The notes under the pieces: model-generated
What the model saw: the letters and a program-made list of their open reading frames with translations, nothing else
The model's database searches: none
Told to the model about the DNA's origin: nothing
Part shown: piece after piece, positions 15,811 through 24,589 of the stretch
How positions within the stretch are numbered: position 1 is the first letter of the stretch
How the letters are laid out: every line of letters starts with the position of its first letter
Position numbers and translations under genes: made by a program
Source of the DNA: an uncultured Selenomonadaceae bacterium
Lineage (GTDB): Bacteria > Bacillota > Negativicutes > Selenomonadales > Selenomonadaceae
Reading direction: 5' to 3'
Length of the DNA stretch: 37,492 nucleotides
Assembly (NCBI GenBank): GCA_905236285.1
Contig: CAJOPN010000112.1
Location: forward strand, 1-37,492

Positions 15811-17452
15811 TTTTAACTTTTGACCATGTATCTTTCAAGCCGACTATTCGATTAAATACCAAATTTTCAAAAGTCGTATCATAATCGACGACGAAATAAC
15901 CCAGACGCAAAAATTGATAACGAGTTGAAGGAGCGGCAAATTTAACGCTCGGTTCAATCAGCGCATTTTTAATTACAATCAATGAATTTGGATTTATTGC
16001 CGAAATAAAATCTTCGGGCAAATTTCCATTCTCGTCAGTCTTCAAAAGATAATCATACAAACGAACTTCAGCCTTGATTGCAGATTTTGCCTCGACCCAA
16101 TGAATTGTACCTTTTATTTTTCGATTGGCAGTTTCTCCTCCGCTCTTTGAAGTCGGATCAATCGTACAACGTAACTCAATTACATTTCCTTCAGCGTCTT
16201 TGATGACTTCATTGCATTTAATAATGTAAGCATATTTCAAACGAACTTCGCCGCCGGGTTTGAGACGGAAAAATTTTTTCGGAGCATCTTCCATAAAATC
16301 ATCGCGTTCAATAAAAATTTCTCTGCCGAAAGGTATGTAACGATTTCCTCCGTGATGAGGATGATTTTCCGCAATTAAATATTCATCTTCATCAACATTT
16401 GTCAAAATGACTTTCAGCGGATTAAGAACAGCCATAACTCTATCGGCAGTTTCATTTAAATCTTCTCTCACACAATGTTCAAGCATTGAAATATCGACGA
16501 GTGAATTTGCTTTTGCAACTCCGATTTCATTACAGAATTTTTTGATTGCTGCCGGTGTAAAACCTCTTCTGCGCAATCCCGAAAGTGTCGACATTCTCGG
16601 ATCGTCCCAGCCTCTTACATGTCCTTCTTTGACGAGCTGCAAAAGTTTTCTTTTACTCGTGACGGTATTTGTCAAATCCAATCTTGCAAATTCAATTTGA
16701 CGCGGACGAGTTTTTTCATCAAAATCAAGCGATTCAAGCAGCCAATCATAAAAAGGTCGATGATCTTCAAATTCGAGAGTACAGACCGAATGAGTAATTC
16801 CTTCGATTGCGTCTGAAAGCGGATGAGCAAAATCATACATCGGATAAATGCACCATTGATCGCCTGTTCTGTGATGATTCGCATGTGCAATTCGATAAAT
16901 TACGGGATCGCGCATGTTCATATTCGGTGATGACATATCAATTTTTGCTCTCAAAACTTTTTCGCCGTCAGAAAATTCTCCCGCCTTCATTTTAGCGAAA
17001 AGATTTAAATTTTCTTCGATACTCCGATTTCTGAACGGACTTTCTTTTCCTCCTTCAGTTAAAGTTCCTCTCGTTCTGCGAATTTCTTCGGCCGATAAAT
17101 CATCAACGTAAGCCAAATTTTTTTTGATAAGTTCAACGGCATAATTATAAAGTTTTTCAAAATAATCCGACGCATAAAATTTTCTGTCCTCCCAATCAAA
17201 TCCGAGCCAATGAATATCTTCTTGAATGGAATCGACATATTCAACATCTTCTTTAGTAGGATTGGTATCATCAAAACGTAAATTGCAAAGTCCGTTGTTA
17301 AACTCTGCAAGACCAAAATTCAAGCAAATACTTTTCGCGTGACCGATATGAAGGTAGCCGTTCGGTTCAGGCGGAAATCTCGTGTGAATTCCTGTCGTAT
17401 ATTTTCCATTTTTGAGATCGTCATCAATCGCTTGCTGAACAAAATTTTCCAT
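15803..17452 (-). CDS. glnS: Glutaminyl-tRNA synthetase
   Basis: A 549-aa class I synthetase of the GlnRS type, charging tRNA-Gln with glutamine directly. HIGH is at residues 35-38 ([10 protein letters not shown]), and the KMSKS-equivalent VTSKRKL at 264-270 has the GlnRS form. [11 protein letters not shown] near 58-68 and the C-terminal beta-barrel anticodon region (for example [16 protein letters not shown]) are present, and the length matches bacterial GlnRS. Many Firmicutes lack GlnRS and use the GatCAB amidation route, so its presence is informative about lineage. It is the first gene of the nine-gene minus-strand operon. GGAG lies about 12 bases before the ATG. Confidence 0.95.
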   Translation of the reverse strand: MENFVQQAIDDDLKNGKYTTGIHTRFPPEPNGYLHIGHAKSICLNFGLAEFNNGLCNLRFDDTNPTKEDVEYVDSIQEDIHWLGFDWEDRKFYASDYFEKLYNYAVELIKKNLAYVDDLSAEEIRRTRGTLTEGGKESPFRNRSIEENLNLFAKMKAGEFSDGEKVLRAKIDMSSPNMNMRDPVIYRIAHANHHRTGDQWCIYPMYDFAHPLSDAIEGITHSVCTLEFEDHRPFYDWLLESLDFDEKTRPRQIEFARLDLTNTVTSKRKLLQLVKEGHVRGWDDPRMSTLSGLRRRGFTPAAIKKFCNEIGVAKANSLVDISMLEHCVREDLNETADRVMAVLNPLKVILTNVDEDEYLIAENHPHHGGNRYIPFGREIFIERDDFMEDAPKKFFRLKPGGEVRLKYAYIIKCNEVIKDAEGNVIELRCTIDPTSKSGGETANRKIKGTIHWVEAKSAIKAEVRLYDYLLKTDENGNLPEDFISAINPNSLIVIKNALIEPSVKFAAPSTRYQFLRLGYFVVDYDTTFENLVFNRIVGLKDTWSKVKNA

Positions 17453-17486
17453 TTATTTTATCAACTCCAAAATTTAAATTCTAATA

Positions 17487-17515
17487 ATAATATCACAATT
17501 CAATCATTAAAGAAA
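17487..17515 (-). promoter_or_regulatory. Promoter of the nine-gene glnS-hisZ operon
   Basis: On the minus strand TGATATTAT (17495-17487) is an extended -10. At a 17-bp spacer the -35 position reads TTTCTT (17515-17510), a weak match. Transcription would begin about 30 bases before the glnS ATG. The -35 lies inside the tandem repeat at 17505-17526. Confidence 0.5.
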
Positions 17516-17526
17516 CATTAAAGAAA
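17505..17526. repeat. Tandem 11-bp direct repeat at the glnS operon promoter
   Basis: CATTAAAGAAA occurs twice back to back (17505-17515 and 17516-17526) without mismatch. It covers the -35 position of the glnS operon promoter. The 11-bp period is one helical turn, so a protein could contact both copies on one face. It could also be chance in A-rich DNA. Confidence 0.6.
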
Positions 17527-17531
17527 AATTT

Positions 17532-18869
17532 TTATCGCTTGCTGTAAATATATCCAACGTAAATTGCACAGAGCCAAAGAGGAATTATCATAACAGCAAG
17601 TCTCATTTCGTCAATCGTCGTCATCAAAATTAAAATTCCTGCCAAGAAAATTAAACAAATATAATTTGCAAACGGATAAAAAAGCGACGGGAATTTTGTA
17701 ACATGTCCGATTGATTGGCAATGTTTTTTAAATTTTATATGAGTGATTACGATTAAGGCCCAACTCAAAACAATTGCACCGGTGACGATTGACATTAAAT
17801 ACATAAAAATTTGTCCAGGAAAGAAAAAATTTAATGCAACGACTAAGAGAGTAATGCCGGAAGAAATTAAAATTCCATTAACGGGGACTTTTCTTTTTGA
17901 AAGTTTCGCAAAAAATTTCGGAGCATTTTTACTTTCGGCAAGTCCATATAACATTCTTGAATTTGAATAAATTGCAGAATTGTAAACACTCGCCGCCGCT
18001 GTCAATACGACAAAATTTAAAATATTTGCAGCCGCAGGTATTCCGACGTTATCGAAAATTTGAACGAATGGACTCGCCTCCATTCCGACATCTTTCCATG
18101 ACCAGAGCGACATTAAAATTAACATTGTGCCGACGTAGAAAATTAAAATTCGATAAATAACTTGATGAATTGCACGCGGAATTGTTTTATCGGGATTTTC
18201 AGCTTCACCGGCAGTAATTCCGATTAATTCGATTCCGCCGAATGAAAACATAACCGGCACGATCGAAATCATCATTCCCCATATTCCGTTTGGAAAAAAT
18301 CCGCCGTTCGCCCAAAGATTTGAAAAATTTTCCGGAAAAGGTCTAACGTCCGTGAAAATCATATAAGCACCGAGTATTATCATAAATATAATGGCGGAAA
18401 TTTTTATGAGTGCCATCCAAAATTCAACTTCGCCGTAAATGCTAACTGTAATTAAATTTATCAAAGTGATGACGACCAGACAAATTAACGCGCTGATCCA
18501 CTGCGGCAAATCCGGAAACCAATAAGAAACATAAATACTGACTGCACTTAATTCAGCCATGCTCACGAAAATATATAAAAACCAATAATTCCAGCCTGCC
18601 AAAAATCCCGGAAATTGTCCCCAATATTTTGTTGCATAATAACTGAATGAGCCGCTGACAGGTTCATCAACCGACATTTCTCCGAGCATTCTCACAATTA
18701 AAAAAATAATTATTCCACCGATTAAATAACTTAATGCAGTTGCCGGACCTGCCAAAGAAATTGTTGATGCCGAACCGTAAAATAATCCTGTGCCGACTGC
18801 CGTTCCCAATGCAATCATTTGAAGATGCCGATTTTTTAAGCCTCGATTCATTTTTTCGGTTTCATTCAT
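17532..18869 (-). CDS. Amino-acid permease, AAT/APC family
   Basis: About 445 aa with twelve expected membrane segments. The N-terminal region RGLKNRHLQMIALGTAVGTGLFYGSA and the following LGEMSVDEPVSGSF are the signature of the AAT branch (LysP, GabP, AroP, ProY relatives) of the APC superfamily. These are proton-driven amino-acid importers in the inner membrane; the substrate is not readable. The start is uncertain. The promoter's -10 ends at 18936, ruling out a GTG at 18947. GGGAAGTGAT (18917-18908) precedes an in-frame ATT at 18902 at ideal spacing, while the first in-frame ATG is at 18869 with no nearby binding site. I list the ATG conservatively. The gene stands alone, 79 bp upstream of the glnS start, with no clear terminator between. 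Confidence 0.85.
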   Translation of the reverse strand: MNETEKMNRGLKNRHLQMIALGTAVGTGLFYGSASTISLAGPATALSYLIGGIIIFLIVRMLGEMSVDEPVSGSFSYYATKYWGQFPGFLAGWNYWFLYIFVSMAELSAVSIYVSYWFPDLPQWISALICLVVITLINLITVSIYGEVEFWMALIKISAIIFMIILGAYMIFTDVRPFPENFSNLWANGGFFPNGIWGMMISIVPVMFSFGGIELIGITAGEAENPDKTIPRAIHQVIYRILIFYVGTMLILMSLWSWKDVGMEASPFVQIFDNVGIPAAANILNFVVLTAAASVYNSAIYSNSRMLYGLAESKNAPKFFAKLSKRKVPVNGILISSGITLLVVALNFFFPGQIFMYLMSIVTGAIVLSWALIVITHIKFKKHCQSIGHVTKFPSLFYPFANYICLIFLAGILILMTTIDEMRLAVMIIPLWLCAIYVGYIYSKR

Positions 18870-18935
18870 CGCCGACGAAGAATTTAATTCACTTACAGAA
18901 ATTTTAATCACTTCCCAAAAAAAATTTTTCTCTAT

Positions 18936-18963
18936 ATTATAAAGCACAACGACAAAATTACAA
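18936..18963 (-). promoter_or_regulatory. Promoter of the amino-acid permease gene
   Basis: On the minus strand TTGTAA (18963-18958), a 16-bp spacer and TATAAT (18941-18936). It places the transcription start near 18929, so the open frame upstream of that point is not translated. Confidence 0.65.
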
Positions 18964-18999
18964 GAAAAAAATCATCTCAAAAAAATTTTTTCATATTGA

Positions 19000-19028
19000 T
19001 TGATTTTAAAAAATTTTTTCACTATAAT
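19000..19028 (+). promoter_or_regulatory. Promoter of the 61-aa Lys-rich protein gene
   Basis: TTGATT (19000-19005), 17-bp spacer, TATAAT (19023-19028). Predicted transcription begins near 19035, so the in-frame ATG at 19034 is not the start. Confidence 0.65.
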
Positions 19029-19066
19029 AAAAAATGTTTAAAAAATTTCGTGGAGGTTTGATTATC

Positions 19067-19252
19067 GTGAGCGATGAAAATTTATCGGCGGCGGCTGAAA
19101 AACTCAAAGCTGCCAAAAAGAAAAGAAAAAATCAAAGTCAACAAATGTCTGATGACGATACGAGCAAACGAGTGAACAAAAAAGAATCTGAAAAAGATGA
19201 AAGTTTAATTGACAGCATTATCAATATCGTCAGCAATCTCAAGCGTGATTAA
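19067..19252 (+). CDS. Small Lys/Asp/Ser-rich hypothetical protein, 61 aa
   Basis: MSDENLSAAAEKLKAAKKKR, then a Lys/Asn/Gln/Asp/Ser-rich disordered stretch, then a short amphipathic end with SLIDSIINIVSNLKRD. I recognise no family. The GTG at 19067 is chosen because GGAGG ends ten bases before it and the promoter starts transcription near 19035. It has its own promoter and a terminator at 19263-19291, so it is a free-standing small gene, which supports its being real. The basic helix followed by an acidic-basic linker would suit a nucleic-acid- or protein-binding peptide, but that is a guess. Confidence 0.6.
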   Translation: MSDENLSAAAEKLKAAKKKRKNQSQQMSDDDTSKRVNKKESEKDESLIDSIINIVSNLKRD

Positions 19253-19262
19253 AAAAATTTTT

Positions 19263-19291
19263 TCGTTGATTATCGGTCAGCGAATTTTTTT
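19263..19291 (+). terminator. Terminator of the 61-aa gene
   Basis: TCGTTGA (19263-19269) pairs with TCAGCGA (19277-19283) through one G-U pair, with loop TTATCGG, followed by AATTTTTTT. Flanking A-run and T-run extend the stem. Confidence 0.65.
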
Positions 19292-19292
19292 G

Positions 19293-19320
19293 TTTGAAAA
19301 TTTTTTGTCAATGATATAAA
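19293..19320 (+). promoter_or_regulatory. Promoter of the clostripain-family protease gene
   Basis: Extended -10 TGATATAAA (19312-19320) with a weak -35 TTTGAA (19293-19298) at 16 bp. It lies 35 bases before the ATG at 19356. Confidence 0.5.
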
Positions 19321-19355
19321 ATATTTTGAAAATAAAAAGATACGAGGTGAATTAA

Positions 19356-21344
19356 ATGAAAAAATTTTTGTTGGTCGGTTTTGTAATTCTCTTCGCCGTC
19401 ATCGGTTTATTGTCAGATGATGAGACTGAAGAAAATACTCAAAATTCAACTCCCGTAAATTTTGCCGATTCTTACAATGCAAATGATACATGGCTGATTT
19501 ATTGGTACATCTGCGGAAGTAACCTTGAAAGCGATTACGGCTCGGCGACGGCTGATATTAAAGAAATGATTGAATCAACCGTTCCGAGTAATGTAAAAGT
19601 TTTAATTCAAGCCGGCGGTTCAAACAAATGGCATAATGATTTTATGAAAGCAGGTTATACAAATCGTTGTCTTTATGATGAAACAGGCTTGCATGTACTC
19701 GAAACGATTAACGACAGCGATATGGGAAGTCAGGAAACATTGACGAATTTTTTGCAATACGGAAAAAATAATTTCGATGCCGATCATAAAGTATTTATAT
19801 TTTGGGATCACGGCGGAGGAAGTGCATTCGGAGTTTGTCACGATGAACGCAGCAATAATATTTTAAGTCTCAATAATATTCGTGATGCATTTGTTTCAGT
19901 TTTTACTCCTTCGGAAGAAAATCCGCCGTTTGAATTAATCGGATTTGATGCGTGTTTAATGGCAACATTCGATACTGCAAATACAATTCACGGTCTTGCA
20001 AAATATATGGTTGCGTCTGAAGAAGTTGAACCGGGCAACGGCTGGGAATACACAAATTTTTTGAATAAATTGGGAGAAAATCCTGCAATGGGAGGAAATA
20101 AACTCGGACAAATAATTTGCGATACTTACTACGAAGGCTGCAAAGATAATTGGACTGAAGACGAAGCAACTCTTTCAGTAATTGATGTAACAAAAATTCC
20201 TGTCTTGAAAGCAGCTTACGATTCTCACAGCGTTGAGGCATTAAAATCATCTGCACAGAGTCCGAAAAAATTTTTCTCATCATTGGGACGAAGTGCAAAA
20301 AAAGCTGAAAATTACGGCGGAAATACTCGCGAATCGGCTTATTATGATATGGTTGACATCGGAGATTTTGCAAAGAAAACTTCAGAACTTTTGCCTATGA
20401 CTTCACAAAATTTAATCGGTGCCGTTGATGATGTTGTCGTATATAAAATTCAAGGAAAATATCGACGTAAAGGAAGTGGAATTTCAGGATTTTATCCTTA
20501 TGACGGCGAAGATCAAATTTACAGTTTGTATTCTCAACAAAAAGCCGCAACTCTTCCTCAAAAATGTTTATATTATCATCTAATTTACGGAGTTATGCCG
20601 CCTGAAGGAAATGACATTTTAAACGGAAAATACGAAGTTGAAATTCCGAAAGCCACTCAGAAACAAAAAGTTTTTGACATTGAACAGCTTGAAGATTTGG
20701 AAATTAAAATTGACAAAAACAATAATGCTTACGTCACGCTGACAAACGAACAAATGGATAATATTTCTGCGGTTTATTGCAATTTGGCTTATGTCGATAC
20801 AAAAAAAGATGCAATTTTGTATCTCGGCAGCAGCGGAAATATTGAAACGGATTGGAAGAAAGGAAAATTTACGGACAATTTCGATGCAAAATGGTTAATG
20901 CTTGAAGGTCATCCCGTTTTTATTGAAATAGTCGAAGAAAATGATGATTATGATCTCTATTCGATACCGATAAAATTAAACGGTTTGAAATGTAATTTAC
21001 AGGTTGCTTACGATTACAAAGAAAAAAAATATAAAATACTCGGAGCAAAACCGGTTTCAAAAAGAGGACAGGCTGACAAATATTTAATAAAGCTCAAACA
21101 GGGTGACAAAATTACAACTTTGCATTACGGTTTGACGATAAGCGGAGATGACAGCGAATTTACCGAAGTTGAAGTTGAAACTTTTTCAATAGATGCGAAT
21201 CCGAAATTTGAAGAAGAAAATCTCAGCGACGGCGAATATCTCTACTGCTTTGAATTTGTAACACCGAATAATGAAAGTGCCTCTTCTCAATTTATTAATT
21301 TCACGGTCAAAAACAAAAAAATTTACACGAGCAAGATAGATTAA
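19356..21344 (+). CDS. Exported clostripain-family (C11) cysteine peptidase
   Basis: A 662-aa protein. Residues 1-20 form a hydrophobic signal or anchor (MKKFLLVGFVILFAVIGLLS) with no lipobox cysteine, so the product is exported and may stay membrane-tethered. The C11 catalytic dyad is clear: H152 in FIFWDHGGGS and C200 in LIGFDACLMATFD, flanked by WLIYWYICGSNLESDYG near 46-62. The catalytic domain ends near residue 410; the last 250 residues look like beta-rich domains that I do not recognise. Clostripains cleave after Arg or Lys and often self-process. The ATG follows GAGGTGAATTAA. The gene has its own promoter and lies between a Lys-rich small gene and hexokinase, neither with an obvious functional link. 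Confidence 0.9.
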   Translation: MKKFLLVGFVILFAVIGLLSDDETEENTQNSTPVNFADSYNANDTWLIYWYICGSNLESDYGSATADIKEMIESTVPSNVKVLIQAGGSNKWHNDFMKAGYTNRCLYDETGLHVLETINDSDMGSQETLTNFLQYGKNNFDADHKVFIFWDHGGGSAFGVCHDERSNNILSLNNIRDAFVSVFTPSEENPPFELIGFDACLMATFDTANTIHGLAKYMVASEEVEPGNGWEYTNFLNKLGENPAMGGNKLGQIICDTYYEGCKDNWTEDEATLSVIDVTKIPVLKAAYDSHSVEALKSSAQSPKKFFSSLGRSAKKAENYGGNTRESAYYDMVDIGDFAKKTSELLPMTSQNLIGAVDDVVVYKIQGKYRRKGSGISGFYPYDGEDQIYSLYSQQKAATLPQKCLYYHLIYGVMPPEGNDILNGKYEVEIPKATQKQKVFDIEQLEDLEIKIDKNNNAYVTLTNEQMDNISAVYCNLAYVDTKKDAILYLGSSGNIETDWKKGKFTDNFDAKWLMLEGHPVFIEIVEENDDYDLYSIPIKLNGLKCNLQVAYDYKEKKYKILGAKPVSKRGQADKYLIKLKQGDKITTLHYGLTISGDDSEFTEVEVETFSIDANPKFEEENLSDGEYLYCFEFVTPNNESASSQFINFTVKNKKIYTSKID

Positions 21345-21371
21345 AAAATCAAACAATTTTGAAAAAATTTT

Positions 21372-21400
21372 TTGCTCAATGAAATAAAAAATGCTATAAT
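21372..21400 (+). promoter_or_regulatory. Promoter of the hexokinase gene
   Basis: TTGCTC (21372-21377), 17-bp spacer, TATAAT (21395-21400) with TG in the extended -10 position (TGCTATAAT). GAGAGGAG before the ATG at 21442 is the ribosome binding site. Confidence 0.7.
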
Positions 21401-21441
21401 ATTTTCAAAAAGATTCGCGTCTTAATGAGAGGAGATTTCTT

Positions 21442-22749
21442 ATGAACTTTGACAAAAATTTACTTCAATCAATCATCAAAGAGTTCACAATCGACACGGA
21501 AGAATTGAAGGAGATCGCCGCGAATTTTCGGCAGGATTTGAAACTTGGTCTTAAAGATCCGAAAGATTCTTCACTTCGTATGCTTAAATCTTACGTCGGA
21601 CTTCCGACAGGCAAAGAAATCGGCGAATATCTCGCATTGGATTTCGGCGGTACAAATGTTCGCGTCTCAAGAATTAATCTTCAAGGCGCAGGAAAATTTG
21701 AAATTATCAAACGAGTTGCAAAGCCGCTTATTCTTCCCGGTTCTTATGATTATGTCGGAGTCGGTTCAAAATTTGAGGACATGTTTAATTTTTTGGCTGA
21801 ACTTATCGGCGAGGCAATCGAAGGCGAAAACGAAAGACAATTTTATCTCGGACATACTTTTTCATTTCCATCAAGCCAAACGGACATTTATGATGCAAAA
21901 CTTATAACTTGGACGAAAGAATTTGCAACGTCGGGAGTTGAAGGCGAAGTTGTCAACGATCTTTTGAAAGATGCGCTGATTCGTCGCGGAATTAAAAATG
22001 TTGAACCTGTTTCAGTCATTAATGATACTGTTGCAGTTTTGCTCAGTGCCGCTTATCATCGTTCAGATACTTTCATCGGTTCGATTTATGCGACCGGACA
22101 AAATAATTGTTATATCGAATCGTCGATTGATGATCCGAAAAATGTCGGAATCGGCGGAATGATTTTAAATCTTGAGAGCGGCGGCTTTATGAAACTTACT
22201 CCGAATCGTTTTGACAAAGAATTTGATGAAAAATCCGAAAAACCCGGCGAGCAGAGACTTGAAAAAATGGTATCGGGTCGTTACATGGGAGAACTTTTCG
22301 GAATGGCACTTTCTGAACTTTTGAACGAAAAAGGCAAACATTACGGATTCAGTTCGATTGATATTTCAGGAATTTTGATGGACAACAGCGTTGCGGGAAA
22401 CAGAATTGCGGCGATAGTGAAAGACAAGATTGAAAAAGAAATTGATTCGGAAGATGCAAAAGCAATCAAAGAACTTGCAACGGCGATAGTTGAGAGATCA
22501 GCTCGAATTGTAACGGCTACTTACGTCGGAATTATTTGGCAGAGAGCAGGTTCGGGAGAAATTTCTCATCAACATATTGCAGTTGACGGTTCCGTTTATG
22601 AAAAAATGCCTCTCGTAAAAGAAAATATTGATCGTGCACTTTCAGAACTTCTCGAAGAAGAGGCCGCAAAAGTCGATACAGTTCTTGATACCGGCGGCAG
22701 CGGATTGGGAGCAGCAATTTCAGCAGCTATGGTTGCGAATAAAGAATAA
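21442..22749 (+). CDS. Hexokinase, eukaryote-type (Hexokinase_1/Hexokinase_2 family)
   Basis: A 435-aa sugar kinase that phosphorylates hexoses with ATP in the cytosol. It belongs to the family of yeast and animal hexokinases, not the ROK/Glk bacterial glucokinases. The phosphate-1 motif LALDFGGTNVRV is at residues 64-75, the sugar-binding loop HTFSFPSSQ at 138-146, the catalytic aspartate D195 in VINDTVAVLLS, ATGQNNCYIE at 217-226 where animal enzymes have GTGTNACYME, LEKMVSGRYMGELF near 273-286, and the adenosine-binding DTGGSGLGAA at the end. Length matches a single 50-kDa hexokinase unit. It has its own promoter and terminator, and codon use looks like its neighbours, so there is no sign of recent transfer. 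Confidence 0.92.
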   Translation: MNFDKNLLQSIIKEFTIDTEELKEIAANFRQDLKLGLKDPKDSSLRMLKSYVGLPTGKEIGEYLALDFGGTNVRVSRINLQGAGKFEIIKRVAKPLILPGSYDYVGVGSKFEDMFNFLAELIGEAIEGENERQFYLGHTFSFPSSQTDIYDAKLITWTKEFATSGVEGEVVNDLLKDALIRRGIKNVEPVSVINDTVAVLLSAAYHRSDTFIGSIYATGQNNCYIESSIDDPKNVGIGGMILNLESGGFMKLTPNRFDKEFDEKSEKPGEQRLEKMVSGRYMGELFGMALSELLNEKGKHYGFSSIDISGILMDNSVAGNRIAAIVKDKIEKEIDSEDAKAIKELATAIVERSARIVTATYVGIIWQRAGSGEISHQHIAVDGSVYEKMPLVKENIDRALSELLEEEAAKVDTVLDTGGSGLGAAISAAMVANKE

Positions 22750-22795
22750 ATTTTAAATCAAAAAAATTTTTTAAACATATTAAAATTATAATTTT

Positions 22796-22830
22796 GTCGT
22801 CTGAAATTAAAGATTCAAGCGACTTTTTTT
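22796..22830 (+). terminator. Terminator of the hexokinase gene
   Basis: GTCGTCTGAA pairs with TTCAAGCGAC (one G-U pair, one mismatch) and is followed by seven T. It ends eight bases before the ruvB -35. Confidence 0.75.
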
Positions 22831-22837
22831 GTTTTAA

Positions 22838-22865
22838 TTGACAAAAAATTTTCGCGTGATATAAT
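22838..22865 (+). promoter_or_regulatory. Near-consensus promoter of ruvB-queH
   Basis: TTGACA (22838-22843), 16-bp spacer, TATAAT (22860-22865) with TG one base before (TGATATAAT). This is the closest match to consensus in the window. Confidence 0.8.
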
Positions 22866-22895
22866 CAAAAAAATTTTTGCAACGGAAGTGAAGCT

Positions 22896-23939
22896 ATGGA
22901 CGAAAGAATAATTGCAACCGAGCAGCAAAACACAGATGACTGGCAGTACAGTTTGAGACCGCGAAGATTGAAAGAATATATAGGACAAGATAAAGCGAAA
23001 GAAAATTTATCAATTTTTATAAAAGCGGCACTTTCACGAAAGGAAGCACTCGATCATGTTTTATTGTACGGACCTCCCGGACTTGGAAAGACGACGCTTT
23101 CGGCAATAATAGCGAATGAACTCGGAGTAAATTTTCGTCCGACATCTGGACCTGCGATTGAGAGGAGCGGAGACCTTGCGGCGATTTTGACAAATTTACA
23201 TCCGCGAGACGTTTTATTTATAGATGAAATTCACAGATTGCCGCGTGTCGTTGAAGAAATTCTTTATTCGGCGATGGAAGATTTCACGCTTGATATAATA
23301 ATCGGAAAAGGTTCGGGAGCTCGTTCAATTCGTCTTGATATTGCTCCGTTTACTTTAATCGGTGCCACGACAAAAGCCGGTTCACTTTCGCCGCCTTTGA
23401 GAGATCGATTCGGTGTTATAAGCCGGCTTGAATATTATTCGACGGAAGCTCTGATTGAAATTATTACTCGTGCCGCTGACATTTTAAAAATTTCCATTGA
23501 ACAAAACGGAGCGGCTGAAATTGCAAAACGTTCGCGAGGTACACCGAGAATTGCAAATCGTCTTTTAAAGCGAATCAGAGATTTTGCAGAAGTTTTCGGA
23601 AGTACAAAAATCACAAACGAATTGGCAGATAAAGCGTTGCAAATGCTTGAGGTTGACAAAGTCGGACTTGATCACACAGATCGAAGAATGCTTGATGCCA
23701 TGATAAATAAATTCGGCGGTGGACCTGTCGGACTTGAAACGATAGCGGCGGCAATTAGTGAAACACGTGAAACTATTGAAGATATTTATGAACCGTATCT
23801 TTTGCAGCTCGGTTTTATTTTGAGAACTCCGCGCGGTCGAGTGGTCACAAAAGCCGGTTACGAACATATGGGTGTTATTTATCCGAAAGATGAAATTATC
23901 GAAACTCAACTTTTTGATTTTGAAAAGGACGAAATTTAA
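22896..23939 (+). CDS. ruvB: Holliday junction branch-migration ATPase RuvB
   Basis: A 347-aa AAA+ motor that, as a hexamer with RuvA, drives branch migration of Holliday junctions. Walker A GPPGLGKT is at residues 59-66, Walker [11 protein letters not shown] at 106-115, sensor-1 [10 protein letters not shown], and the C-terminal winged-helix part begins after [15 protein letters not shown]. The domain order and length are normal. GGAAGTG precedes the ATG. ruvA and ruvC do not lie upstream (the neighbour is hexokinase), so the ruv set is split here. The stop TAA is immediately followed by the ATG of queH, so the two are translationally coupled. Confidence 0.97.
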   Translation: MDERIIATEQQNTDDWQYSLRPRRLKEYIGQDKAKENLSIFIKAALSRKEALDHVLLYGPPGLGKTTLSAIIANELGVNFRPTSGPAIERSGDLAAILTNLHPRDVLFIDEIHRLPRVVEEILYSAMEDFTLDIIIGKGSGARSIRLDIAPFTLIGATTKAGSLSPPLRDRFGVISRLEYYSTEALIEIITRAADILKISIEQNGAAEIAKRSRGTPRIANRLLKRIRDFAEVFGSTKITNELADKALQMLEVDKVGLDHTDRRMLDAMINKFGGGPVGLETIAAAISETRETIEDIYEPYLLQLGFILRTPRGRVVTKAGYEHMGVIYPKDEIIETQLFDFEKDEI

Positions 23940-24575
23940 ATGAAAATTTTATTGCATATGTGCTGCGGACCATGTTCATGTTATCCCGTTAAAAAATTAA
24001 GAGCTGACGGAATTGAACCTGTCGGCTATTTTTTTAATCCAAATATTCATCCTTATATTGAATGGCAAAACAGATTGAGAACTGCAAAAGAATTTGCCGA
24101 AAAAATTTCAATGCAAATTTATACAGTTGAAAATTATCAATTAAAAAATTTTTTGAAAAAAGTAATTAACGTCGTCGATGAAGAAGATTCATTTAAATTT
24201 AATGACGGTCATCATGCACGTTGTAAAATTTGTTATTCTCAGCGATTTTTTGAATCTGCGAAATTTGCAAAGGAAAATAATTTTGATGCCTGGACTTCAA
24301 CACTTTTTTACAGCATTTATCAAAATCACGAATTGATGAGGTCAACGGCTGAAAAAATTTCTCGTCAAATCGGAATTAATTTTTATTACGAAGATTTCAG
24401 AATCGGCTGGCAGGAAGGAATTGATATAAGTCACGAATTGAATTTGTATCGTCAAAATTACTGTGGCTGTATTTTTTCAGAGGAAGAAAGATTTTCAAAA
24501 GAAATTCGCAAGCAGAGAAAAAAATTTTTTAAGTCACAAACGTTAAATTGTGATACAATAAATGAAAATTTATGA
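23940..24575 (+). CDS. queH: Epoxyqueuosine reductase QueH
   Basis: A 211-aa QueH (formerly DUF208) protein that reduces epoxyqueuosine to queuosine in the tRNA wobble position, an alternative to QueG. The family cysteines are present: CCGPCSC at residues 8-14, a second pair in HHARCKICYSQRFFESA, and NYCGCIFSEEERF near the C-terminus; these bind an iron-sulfur cluster and an extra metal. GYFFNPNIHPYIEWQNR near 29-45 is also diagnostic. The ATG directly follows the ruvB stop with AAGG upstream. In other Firmicutes ruvB is often beside queA and tgt, so the pairing with queuosine synthesis is expected. Confidence 0.93.
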   Translation: MKILLHMCCGPCSCYPVKKLRADGIEPVGYFFNPNIHPYIEWQNRLRTAKEFAEKISMQIYTVENYQLKNFLKKVINVVDEEDSFKFNDGHHARCKICYSQRFFESAKFAKENNFDAWTSTLFYSIYQNHELMRSTAEKISRQIGINFYYEDFRIGWQEGIDISHELNLYRQNYCGCIFSEEERFSKEIRKQRKKFFKSQTLNCDTINENL

Positions 24576-24589
24576 TTGGAGATGATCTA

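Noticed and set aside
19903..20373. 156-codon minus-strand open frame opposite the clostripain gene
   Set aside because: It lies within the C11 catalytic domain on the other strand, lacks a promoter and binding site, and resembles no family.
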